Below, one piece after another: positions 1 through 6,807 of a stretch of 11,696 bases of DNA; within the stretch, counting starts at the first letter, position 1, and each line of letters begins with the position of its first letter. Location: the NCBI GenBank assembly GCA_028711675.1, contig JAQTRT010000072.1, forward strand, positions 1 to 11,696, written 5' to 3'. The DNA comes from a bacterium. GTDB taxonomy: Bacteria; Spirochaetota; JAHITG01. The notes beneath the pieces were generated by a model. It was not told the origin of the DNA. It searched no databases and saw only the letters and a list, made by a program, of their open reading frames with translations. A program made the position numbers and the translations under genes.

Positions 1-1676
1 CGGCTGGACGAGGAGTATTTCGTACCCAGGCCGCAAAGGGATTTAACGCGCCAGTAATAGTACTGGTTGTTGCTGAACCGGTTCGTGGAAAAATGAACGG
101 AGGCGGAGGATATCTCCGGGCCGCTCACCGAGGTGGCGACGGTGGTGAACGAGATATCCGGACTGATCTGGAGCTCATAGGTCACGCCGTCGAACACGCC
201 GGTCCACCGGAAAGTATAATCATTGCTGTAGATGGTATAAAGGTCCGGAGGGTCCGTGAGCCTGGCTGCCACAAAATCAAAGACAAACCTGTTGGTGGAA
301 GACCGGTCCCAGGTGACGGAAGAAGCGTGATAATTGGTATAACCGGACCTGACGGAATAATAATAATTACTTCCCAGGCTGAAATAAGAGGTTACGCCGG
401 ACAAAAGATAATTGGTCGAAGAAAGGGTCCGGACTGTGACGGTGCGGGTCATGGCCCTGTTGCTGCTCAGGGCAAAGATATACGCGTCCGCACCTTCAGG
501 CCGCAGGTCCTCCCAGGTGAAGTTCATATTGGACACACCGAAATTGGAAGAGTTGTTGACGGGCGAGAATGAAGCAGGGTTAAAAGGCCTGATGCCGTTA
601 TTGGAAAAAAAGGAACGGCCGGAATAATAGCTCCAGAGCGTCACAGACGTGCTGCTGGGTATGCTCGACATGCTCCTGTCCAGATTATATTTTTTATAGG
701 CCCCGGAATAGAATCCGGTGCCGGAGTTCAGAACATACCCGGACCGGAGCTTCCAGAAATATTTATGGTACGGTTTCAGATCGTACGTAAGCGCGTCCGC
801 CTGACAAGAAGAGAGGGAGTCAGCGCCCCCCAGCACGGCATTGACCACAGGTCTGGAATTGGTGCTGTTGGTCATGATCTGGATCTGGTAAACAGGATGG
901 TTCCCTGCCGCGTCGTTCCAGTTAAGGTTCATGGGGAAATAATTGGTCTGGAACAATGCCGCAGAACAGGGAGTGGACATGATGGCCATGAAATCCAGGC
1001 AGGTAACCTGATTGTTCAGTAAATTCGTATTTCCGGTTTTATAAAAATACTCAATACCATTCACACCTCGTGGGGGGAATAAATTATTATTAAGATCATA
1101 ATCATTGGTTTTCCCTAAGACTGTTTCATCATCCTGCCATTTGTTTAACCGGCTATTCCAGTTATTTGCGTTTGATTTGGTAATATCCGTTTCAAATATA
1201 TACCAGTAATCCGTAATAAAAGAGAGGTTGGTAATATAATAATTCCATACTTCACCTTTCCAGTCAGACCGGCCATAGGCTTCCTTTATCGTAAATCCGA
1301 AATTAAGGTTTTCATTCCGCCACTGCCAGTCAGGCTTTCCCTGTGTATTCGTGTAGATATTGATTACTCTTATGGCAAAAACGAATTTACCGTAATTTGA
1401 CCAGCTGCTGACTGAGGCAGGAAACCATTTCCATGCCCCCTGCCCCGCGCTCCAGTCATTAATATTATCAGCTTTAAATTTAATACAGGCATTTCCCTGG
1501 AATTTATCGTAAGAAATCACGGAATTGGTCAGTATAGCAATACCATCCTGAAATTTCTGCTCCCAGCTGTTATTATTCTTCGTTTCAAAATCGCTAAGAA
1601 TTTGGAGACCGGCGTTCAGACAAAGAGGTATTAATAATAGCAGATAAAATATGGAAGCAATTAAGGTTTTCTTCAT
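1..1676 (-). CDS. Secreted jelly-roll plus fibronectin-III-like protein, N-terminal 558 codons (partial)
   Basis: I translated this by hand; the frame is open from the ATG at 1676 to the left edge, so the C-terminus is missing. Residues 1-22 form a signal peptide (MKK, hydrophobic core, cleavage near NAG). Residues about 24-232 read like a β-sandwich carbohydrate-binding jelly roll: it opens with LSDFET and is rich in Trp, Tyr and Asn. Three fibronectin-III-like modules follow at about 235-325, 368-455 and 470-558, each closing with a strand such as YFWKLRSG, YYYSVRSG or YYWRVKS. An AAGAGGTGA ribosome site lies 4-5 nt before the ATG. No catalytic motif is visible. The likely role is a cell-surface or secreted binding protein or the scaffold part of a larger polysaccharide-active protein; that is inference. 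The first ~220 codons are clearly more AT-rich than the rest, so the gene looks mosaic. Confidence 0.85.
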   Translation of the reverse strand, partial: MKKTLIASIFYLLLLIPLCLNAGLQILSDFETKNNNSWEQKFQDGIAILTNSVISYDKFQGNACIKFKADNINDWSAGQGAWKWFPASVSSWSNYGKFVFAIRVINIYTNTQGKPDWQWRNENLNFGFTIKEAYGRSDWKGEVWNYYITNLSFITDYWYIFETDITKSNANNWNSRLNKWQDDETVLGKTNDYDLNNNLFPPRGVNGIEYFYKTGNTNLLNNQVTCLDFMAIMSTPCSAALFQTNYFPMNLNWNDAAGNHPVYQIQIMTNSTNSRPVVNAVLGGADSLSSCQADALTYDLKPYHKYFWKLRSGYVLNSGTGFYSGAYKKYNLDRSMSSIPSSTSVTLWSYYSGRSFFSNNGIRPFNPASFSPVNNSSNFGVSNMNFTWEDLRPEGADAYIFALSSNRAMTRTVTVRTLSSTNYLLSGVTSYFSLGSNYYYSVRSGYTNYHASSVTWDRSSTNRFVFDFVAARLTDPPDLYTIYSNDYTFRWTGVFDGVTYELQISPDISFTTVATSVSGPEISSASVHFSTNRFSNNQYYYWRVKSLCGLGTKYSSSS

Positions 1677-1680
1677 ATTT

Positions 1681-1688
1681 TCACCTCT
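1681..1688 (-). promoter_or_regulatory. Ribosome binding site of the jelly-roll/FnIII gene
   Basis: Read on the minus strand, AAGAGGTGA sits 4-5 nt upstream of the ATG at 1676. It fixes the start of a gene whose long N-terminal part is AT-rich and whose other end is outside the window. Confidence 0.75.
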
Positions 1689-1694
1689 TTAAGA

Positions 1695-1727
1695 GAAACC
1701 GCTTTCATTGATAAAGAAAGCGGTTTC
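1695..1727 (-). promoter_or_regulatory. Perfect 12-bp leader hairpin
   Basis: GAAACCGCTTTC (1695-1706) and its exact reverse complement (1716-1727) enclose a 9-nt AT-rich loop. With the promoter at 1737-1764 the predicted transcript starts near 1730, so this stem-loop would be the extreme 5' end of the mRNA, ending only about 7 nt before the ribosome site. No T-run follows on either strand, so it is not a standard terminator. A 5' stem-loop that stabilises mRNA or modulates translation is the simplest reading; it could also be an operator. Confidence 0.6.
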
Positions 1728-1736
1728 GTATATTAT

Positions 1737-1764
1737 ATTATAACCAATTTTTTTAATTTGTCAA
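1737..1764 (-). promoter_or_regulatory. Consensus sigma-70 promoter for the jelly-roll/FnIII gene
   Basis: On the minus strand, TTGACA (1759-1764) and TATAAT (1737-1742) both match consensus perfectly with a 16-bp spacer. Transcription would start near 1730 and give a leader of about 54 nt containing the 12-bp hairpin and the ribosome site. Confidence 0.75.
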
Positions 1765-1843
1765 GTTGTTTATTAACTTTTTTATACTTAAAAAATCACA
1801 ATCTATATAATTAGGTTAAATTAAGCCAATCTATTAATATATT

Positions 1844-1958
1844 CAGACTGCGGAAAAAGTCATTGCGAGGCCATTTTATAGACGAAGCAATCTCAACTCA
1901 TAGGATAAGATTGCTTCACCTTCGGTTCGTAATGACAATCCAGACTCTTTTTCAGCAC
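1844..1958. repeat. Dispersed-type palindromic repeat (TCATTGCGAGG/GAAGCAATCT family)
   Basis: The inner stem GAAGCAATCT (1884-1893) pairs perfectly with AGATTGCTTC (1908-1917) across 14 nt. Outside it, GTCATTGCG (1859-1867) pairs with CGTAATGAC (1928-1936) with one mismatch, and the outermost arms GCGGAAAAAG and CTTTTTCAGC (around 1850-1859 and 1947-1956) are also complementary. Elements with the words TCATTGCGAGG and GAAGCAATCT are, from general knowledge, interspersed in many bacterial genomes. Here it lies in the 325-nt gap between two minus-strand genes, just past the stop codon of the propeller gene, so it may also help end that transcript. No open frame runs through it. Confidence 0.75.
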
Positions 1959-2001
1959 TCCCTATTGTAAAAATATAATAATTTCCAAAAAACAGATAAC
2001 A

Positions 2002-4101
2002 TTATTTCAAGACTATGATCTTTGTCAGATATTTACCGCTGCTGATTTTTAAATAACAAAAATAAACTCCGTTGGCCACAATATAATTTTTCACGTTTTT
2101 CCCGTCCCAGTATATCCTGTTTATTCCCTGCTTCGCATTACCTGAACTCCCGGGATAATCCCACTGCCGGACAACTCCCCCATTAATATCAAAGATCATA
2201 ATTTTAACATCATCATTGTTCTGTAAAAGATATTCAATACATGTTGTTTCTTTATTCGGATCAAATGGATTGGGATAATTACAGAAGCTGTATTGCTCCG
2301 ACAAAGACCAGACAGGAATGAATTCAACCTTAAGGCCTGCCTGGCTTCTATTCCCATAACTGTTAACTGTCCGGCATTCCGCATAATGCTGTTCACCAAG
2401 CACCCAGTTAATACTCTTGCATCCATATTCCCATTCTTCTTTTCCAGAGGCATTCAACCAGGAATTTGTGGATTCTGTCCAGTTATTTCCGTTCCAGTAT
2501 TTATTATTTTTCAGGTTTTTAATTCTAACCTCAACTGAAGCACATCCCTTTTCCGCGTCACCGATAATTTTTCCGGTCGACTGGAAATATATACCACTGG
2601 AAGGCTCCAATTTTATTATCCTGGAAGAATATAATTTTTCAGCTTTCTGGACCTGGCAATAACCGCTGTCTTTAAAAGAAGTATCCAGTGCGCATACTTT
2701 CCAGAATGCAGTTGTTGTCACGGGTATTTTTGACTGATAATAACAGGCTGATCCCTTCCATCCCTGCGGCACATTTCCAATATTAGCCTGTCCGCGCGGA
2801 TAATCTATCATTTCAGAAGAATAATTGAAAACATTGCTTGAGACCGTACTGATAGCAATCTTATAATTTAATAAAGCTGGAACTGTATGATCATCGGCAG
2901 ATGCGTTCCAGATAAACTTCCAGTATCCATTGACATCCTGAGCCTGCATTCCTGAAGGAATATCCGGCTGCAGATTTAGTATTTGACACTTATTACTGAA
3001 TACCTGACCCAAACCCGTACCTGTTGCCCCGGAATTAGTATAACCGGAAGTAATTAAATCCATATCGCCATCATTATCCAAATCCGATAATAAAACTGAA
3101 CTTTTTGAAATTCCCCGGGAAAGACGCTGATACAGATCATAGGTCCCATTCCCGTTATTGGTTAATACCTGTATACTAAAACTGCCTGTAATAATCAAAT
3201 CCAGGCTGCCGTCAGAATTAATATCACCCAGAGCAATACTGCTTTCTAAAATTGACAGGCCAAGATTCTGATATAGTGAAAAAGCACCATTCCCTGTGTT
3301 TTTATAAACACGGGAATATCCTTCACCCGTCATAACCAGGTCCAGATATTTATCTGCATCGATATCACCCAAAGCTATACTGCCATGAGTAATTCCGGGT
3401 GGGATATCCTGATAAAAACTAAAAATACCCGAACCATTATTTTTATATACCTTAAATTGGGAGCTTCCGTCAGAACCTGTCATAATCAGGTCCAGATCAC
3501 CATCATTATCAATATCGCCAAGTGTAGTAGCCGGCCATGATGTGACACCAGGTGTAATATTCTGATAAACACCATAATGCCCTTTACCGTAATTTGTATA
3601 TGATCTAAAATATCCGGAACCTGCCAAGATAAGGTCATTATCACCATCTATATCAATATCACCGTAAGAAAGATAATCATGATAAGTGGATAAATTAAAA
3701 TCCTGGTATTCATTAAAAATCATACTTCCGCTGTTGGTATAACTTTTAAAATAGGTACCGCCGCCGTCACTCCCGGTTTGGATCATTTCAGCTTTATTAT
3801 CATTATTATAATCAAAAAGGACAACACTACCGCCGCCCAATAATATTGAATTGTAATTTTCCAGCTTTCCATGCCTGTTATTTGTTAATATCCAGCTATT
3901 ATTAGGCGGCCCGCCAGGCACTGAACCGGAAAGAATCAGATCAGGGTAATTATCTTCATTTAATAAATTAATAGCGCAAGAAGCATCCATACCACCGGAT
4001 ATATTATACCAATTGGTAAATTTTGCGTAATTATCCGATGCGGTAAGAAGGAATAATAAAAAAATAGTAAAATTATTAATTCGCAAATTTAAAGCCCCCA
4101 C
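2002..4101 (-). CDS. Secreted seven-repeat FG-GAP/VCBS propeller protein with C-terminal sorting domain
   Basis: 699 residues from a GTG at 4101. A signal peptide spans about 5-26 (hydrophobic FTIFLLFLLTA, then DNYA). Seven calcium-binding-type repeats of the form GDIDxDGDxDLIxTG occur near residues 46, 96, 147, 195, 245, 292 and 339, about 50 apart, as expected for a seven-bladed FG-GAP/VCBS β-propeller; blades 1 and 2 are the most diverged. A fibronectin-III-like region (about 380-490) and an Ig-like Trp/Cys-containing region (about 505-595) follow. The last ~95 residues contain CNYPNPFDP and a GVYFCYLKI strand, the pattern of FlgD-like/type IX-type C-terminal sorting domains. It is probably an exported surface adhesin or binding protein; no enzyme motif is seen. 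The start is uncertain: GTG at 4101 has no ribosome site, whereas a TTG at 4086 has GGGGG 8 nt upstream and would begin MRINNF. A TATAAT lies at 4122-4127, but its best -35 is poorly spaced. Confidence 0.9.
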   Translation of the reverse strand: MGALNLRINNFTIFLLFLLTASDNYAKFTNWYNISGGMDASCAINLLNEDNYPDLILSGSVPGGPPNNSWILTNNRHGKLENYNSILLGGGSVVLFDYNNDNKAEMIQTGSDGGGTYFKSYTNSGSMIFNEYQDFNLSTYHDYLSYGDIDIDGDNDLILAGSGYFRSYTNYGKGHYGVYQNITPGVTSWPATTLGDIDNDGDLDLIMTGSDGSSQFKVYKNNGSGIFSFYQDIPPGITHGSIALGDIDADKYLDLVMTGEGYSRVYKNTGNGAFSLYQNLGLSILESSIALGDINSDGSLDLIITGSFSIQVLTNNGNGTYDLYQRLSRGISKSSVLLSDLDNDGDMDLITSGYTNSGATGTGLGQVFSNKCQILNLQPDIPSGMQAQDVNGYWKFIWNASADDHTVPALLNYKIAISTVSSNVFNYSSEMIDYPRGQANIGNVPQGWKGSACYYQSKIPVTTTAFWKVCALDTSFKDSGYCQVQKAEKLYSSRIIKLEPSSGIYFQSTGKIIGDAEKGCASVEVRIKNLKNNKYWNGNNWTESTNSWLNASGKEEWEYGCKSINWVLGEQHYAECRTVNSYGNRSQAGLKVEFIPVWSLSEQYSFCNYPNPFDPNKETTCIEYLLQNNDDVKIMIFDINGGVVRQWDYPGSSGNAKQGINRIYWDGKNVKNYIVANGVYFCYLKISSGKYLTKIIVLK

Positions 4102-4192
4102 AATAGCGCATTAAATAAAATATTATATTATTGATTAAAAAAATCAAGCATTTTTAATTATAAAAACAGTAAAAGGCCAAGATTATTTGAAA

Positions 4193-4483
4193 CTATCTCA
4201 GGTTCTTGAAGAGAAGCAGGATGCTCAGGGCAAGGGCCAGCAGGCCGCCCAGGCCTGCCATCAGGATAACGACCACCATGCCTGCCATCTCCAGGTTATG
4301 CCCTGTTTTCTCCAGGATATAAATGATCACGAAACCCAGGAACGCGAAGATGCCGGAAATAACCACCTCGGATACGATAAAGAAAAGAATGGAACAGAGG
4401 ATCACCAGGAAATTGTACAACGGGATATTACTGTTGATCTTTTCCGGGAAGATCCTGATAAAGATATTCTCAATGAATTTCAC
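4193..4483 (-). CDS. Small three-helix membrane protein of unknown function
   Basis: 96 residues beginning at GTG 4483 (KFIENIFIRIFPEK). I prefer this to the ATG at 4516 because an AAAGAGGTGG ribosome site lies just before the GTG and would be coding if the longer form were used. A short amphipathic, basic N-terminal stretch is followed by three hydrophobic segments at about 20-39, 41-59 and 66-91. It ends in a basic KNLR tail, and the third segment is rich in Gly, Ala and Leu. I do not recognise the family. Its base composition resembles the housekeeping part of the window more than the AT-rich propeller gene downstream of it. It has its own promoter at 4502-4529 and is transcribed away from the outer-membrane protein gene. 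Confidence 0.75.
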   Translation of the reverse strand: MKFIENIFIRIFPEKINSNIPLYNFLVILCSILFFIVSEVVISGIFAFLGFVIIYILEKTGHNLEMAGMVVVILMAGLGGLLALALSILLLFKNLR

Positions 4484-4496
4484 GCTCCACCTCTTT
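4484..4496 (-). promoter_or_regulatory. Ribosome binding site that sets the start of the small membrane protein
   Basis: AAAGAGGTGGAGC directly precedes the GTG at 4483, with AGAGG ideally placed. It lies inside the frame that would be used by the upstream ATG at 4516, which argues for the shorter protein. Confidence 0.65.
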
Positions 4497-4501
4497 ATTC
4501 T

Positions 4502-4529
4502 ATAATATATTTTCATTTATTAAAATCAA
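4502..4529 (-). promoter_or_regulatory. Probable promoter of the small membrane protein
   Basis: On the minus strand TTGATT (4524-4529) and TATTAT (4502-4507) are separated by 16 bp. The predicted start, near 4495, would leave a very short leader that barely contains the ribosome site, which lowers confidence. Confidence 0.45.
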
Positions 4530-4664
4530 ATATTTTTATTGCCAAAGTTTGCAGCGACAGGTCTTTACGGGCTGTCGTTTATATAGCATTCCCAATAATC
4601 AGCGCATCTAAAAGTATGCCGCTACGCATTGATTTGGATGGTGGATCCGCAGTATTAAATAAAT

Positions 4665-4694
4665 TTGATATACGATTTAAATTTAATATATAAT
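4665..4694 (+). promoter_or_regulatory. Probable promoter of the outer-membrane protein / rRNA methyltransferase pair
   Basis: TTGATA (4665-4670) and TATAAT (4689-4694) with an 18-bp spacer. The predicted start near 4701 gives a leader of about 20 nt that includes the GGAGG at 4710-4714. Confidence 0.55.
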
Positions 4695-4721
4695 AACCAT
4701 TCATTTTACGGAGGTATCATT

Positions 4722-5570
4722 ATGAGACGATCACTTTTTATTCTTTTTACGGTTTTAACATCCCTCTCTTTCCTGGATGCATCGATCCATGTAAAACCTT
4801 ATTTGGGATACGGCTTTGGCCTGGGAAAACATAGGCTGCCCCTTTCCATCCCCGGTATCATCAGCATGTCAGGCCAGGATATCGAGGTTAATTCCGCTAA
4901 CCTGACGACCAAGAGAGAAAATCTATACGCTTCCGGGGCCAATGGATTTAACCTGGGAGTGCAGTTCCTGTATGATCTGGACCAGACCACTGCTGTCGGC
5001 CTGGGTCTCGGATATATTACCGGGTCTGAAATCACCATCAACAAACTGAACGATCAGAGCGTTTCACCTGCTGCGGCCTCAGAGCAGAAAGCCAAGGCAT
5101 CCATGATGCCTCTTGACCTGTTTGTGAAATTTTCAGGGACCATCGCATCTATCCGGCCTTATGCAGGTTTCGGCATTACCTATCCCCTTTCCGCGGCAGG
5201 TTCCACCAGCTTCGTTTATACCGCCGGGTCATCCAAATCAGAGCTCGAGGCGGATGTCACGTTCAATCCTTCGCTGGGATGGAACGCCTGCCTGGGAGCG
5301 GATTATGACCTGAGCCCGACCATGTATGTCTCTGCCGGCCTGTTCCTGCGGCAGCTCACGCTTACACTGAAACACCTGAAAATGACAAAATACACGGTTA
5401 ACGGCCAGGACCAGCTGGGCACATTAACTATTTCTCAGCAGGAAGTTGATTATGTGGAAAATGATCCGGACCAGGCACAGCAGGAACCCGGTTATCCCAG
5501 CAAGGAGAACACAACACCGGTCTCTTTCAGCAGCCTGACCATCCAGGCCGGCGTCGGATTTAAATTCTAA
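4722..5570 (+). CDS. Outer-membrane β-barrel protein
   Basis: 282 residues from the ATG at 4722, chosen because ACGGAGG (4708-4714) sits 7 nt before it; an in-frame ATG at 4665 lies within the promoter and has no ribosome site. A signal peptide covers about 1-20 (MRRSLFILFTVLTSLSFLDA). The mature part shows alternating hydrophobic strands separated by polar loops, for example VKPYLGYGFGLG, GFNLGVQFLYDL, AVGLGLGYITG, IRPYAGFGITYPL and MYVSAGLFLRQLTL. It ends in TIQAGVGFKF, and a terminal Phe after alternating residues is the usual signal for insertion by the BAM complex. The length and the roughly eight apparent strands fit small OmpW/OmpX-like barrels, but I cannot assign a precise family or substrate. 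The frame stays open after its stop into the methyltransferase, which suggests co-transcription. Confidence 0.85.
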   Translation: MRRSLFILFTVLTSLSFLDASIHVKPYLGYGFGLGKHRLPLSIPGIISMSGQDIEVNSANLTTKRENLYASGANGFNLGVQFLYDLDQTTAVGLGLGYITGSEITINKLNDQSVSPAAASEQKAKASMMPLDLFVKFSGTIASIRPYAGFGITYPLSAAGSTSFVYTAGSSKSELEADVTFNPSLGWNACLGADYDLSPTMYVSAGLFLRQLTLTLKHLKMTKYTVNGQDQLGTLTISQQEVDYVENDPDQAQQEPGYPSKENTTPVSFSSLTIQAGVGFKF

Positions 5571-5587
5571 ATACCGGCCGGATACAC

Positions 5588-5593
5588 AAGGAG
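5588..5593 (+). promoter_or_regulatory. Ribosome binding site pointing to an ATT start for the rRNA methyltransferase
   Basis: AAGGAG here lies 7 nt before an in-frame ATT at 5601 but 16 nt before the conventional TTG at 5610. There is no ATG or GTG between the upstream stop (5568-5570) and the conserved N-terminus, so this site decides between the two rare starts. Confidence 0.55.
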
Positions 5594-5609
5594 CACGACC
5601 ATTCCGCAA

Positions 5610-6734
5610 TTGTTACCTTTTTTTGCCACCACAATCCGGGGACTGGAAACAGTTTTAATGAACGAAATTACTTCTGCCAGGGGAGAAAAAGCCTGGCAGG
5701 ATGTAGGCATCGTATATTTTGAGACCACGCTGGAGAACGCGTACCGGCTCAATTACACATGCCGCACAGCCAATAAGATCGTCCTCATCCTGGACAAGAG
5801 CGCGGTCCGCACTTACGAAGAGCTCTACAGCCAGGCTTACCGGATCAAATGGGATAATTATTTCAGGCTCACCAATACATTCGTGGTCCATTCCTCGGTC
5901 GTCTTCTCCAAGATCGACCATTCCGCCTATGCGTCCCTCAAGGTCAAAGATGCCGTGGCCGATCATTTCCGGGATAAGTTCAAAGAACGGCCTTCCGTGA
6001 ACAAAGGCGCGCCTGATATCTACATCGAGCTCCGTATCTTCAGGAACGAATCCTGGCTCGGGATCAACCTGTCCGGCGAACCTCTCTTCAAACGCGGTTA
6101 TAAGACCGGGACCAATCCTGCTCCGCTTAAAGAAACCCTGGCCGCGGGCCTGGCGGAACTGGCCGGAACCGGACGTTATAAAAGGATCATCGATCCCATG
6201 GCCGGCTCAGGGACCCTCATCATCGAAGCAGCCATGAAGCACCTGAACATCCCGGCCGGCCGGCTCCGGAGTACGTTTTGTTTTCAAAAACTGAAAAATT
6301 ATGATCCCGCTGTATTTTCCCGGATAAGGAAAGAATCGGACAGCCGTATCCTCTTGAATTCCGACATGGAATTCCTGGCCTGCGATCACGGGGATAAATT
6401 CCTCCAGACCATACGCGAAAATATCAGCAAGGCCGGTCTAAGCCAATTCATCCGGGTTAAGAAGCAGGATTTTTTCAAGCCTGAGATCGACATGCAGAAC
6501 AGCCTTATCCTCTTCAACCCGCCGTACGGCAACAGGCTCAAGGGAGCGGCTGACCTGAACAACTTCTATAAAAAGATAGGGGATACTCTGAAAAAAGAGT
6601 GCCGCGGGAGCACGGCCTATATCTTCACAGAACACGGCGAGCTCATCAAACATATCGGACTGAGGACATCAAAACGCGTCATTATTTTCAACGGGAATAT
6701 CGAATGCAGGCTGCTGGAATTCAAGATGTACTAA
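5610..6734 (+). CDS. rlmL: THUMP-domain 23S rRNA guanine-N2 methyltransferase (RlmL family)
   Basis: 374 residues from TTG 5610, or 377 if the better-spaced ATT at 5601 is used. The N-terminus (LPFFATTIRGLETVL) matches the RlmL pattern, in which a short strand is followed by RGLE. A THUMP RNA-binding domain spans about 45-155 and contains FVVHSSVVFSK. A class I SAM-dependent methyltransferase domain follows, with motif I DPMAGSGT (185-192) and motif IV NPPY (303-306); NPPY is the signature of amino-group methylation of G or A. By family it makes m2G in 23S rRNA (position 2445 in E. coli). E. coli RlmKL is a fusion of about 700 residues; this protein is the stand-alone RlmL half, as in many non-enteric bacteria. 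It follows the outer-membrane protein after about 30-40 nt in the same reading phase and probably shares its transcript. The exact guanine target is inferred. Confidence 0.9.
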   Translation: MLPFFATTIRGLETVLMNEITSARGEKAWQDVGIVYFETTLENAYRLNYTCRTANKIVLILDKSAVRTYEELYSQAYRIKWDNYFRLTNTFVVHSSVVFSKIDHSAYASLKVKDAVADHFRDKFKERPSVNKGAPDIYIELRIFRNESWLGINLSGEPLFKRGYKTGTNPAPLKETLAAGLAELAGTGRYKRIIDPMAGSGTLIIEAAMKHLNIPAGRLRSTFCFQKLKNYDPAVFSRIRKESDSRILLNSDMEFLACDHGDKFLQTIRENISKAGLSQFIRVKKQDFFKPEIDMQNSLILFNPPYGNRLKGAADLNNFYKKIGDTLKKECRGSTAYIFTEHGELIKHIGLRTSKRVIIFNGNIECRLLEFKMY

Positions 6735-6751
6735 AAAAAGGCTGGAGAGGT

Positions 6752-6784
6752 TCTAAAGGCAGTAAAGGGCTTAAAGGTTAAAGT
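6752..6784 (+). repeat. Short reiterated TAAAGG-type sequence
   Basis: Just after the methyltransferase stop, TAAAGG or TTAAAG words recur about every 9-12 nt (CTAAAGG, GTAAAGGG, TTAAAGG, TTAAAG). A related run (AAAAGG, TTTAAAAGG) is present at 7851-7867. It is a degenerate tandem repeat with no coding or structural signal. Confidence 0.4.
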
Positions 6785-6807
6785 CAATAATATCATTGAA
6801 TGAGAAA

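Noticed and set aside
93..1022. Plus-strand open frames at 93-572, 412-627 and 765-1022
   Set aside because: They are shadows of the minus-strand gene open from 1676 to 1. Their translations are rich in Gly, Arg and His without domain patterns, and they lack ribosome sites.
1850..1960. tRNA-like or CRISPR-like reading of the nested palindrome
   Set aside because: There is one copy only with no spacer-repeat periodicity, and no anticodon arm, T-loop words or cloverleaf proportions fit.
4187..4693. Plus-strand 168-codon open frame opposite the small membrane protein
   Set aside because: Its translation is a low-complexity Gln/Asp/His-rich string. The minus strand carries a well-placed ribosome site and three clean membrane segments, so the plus frame is a shadow.
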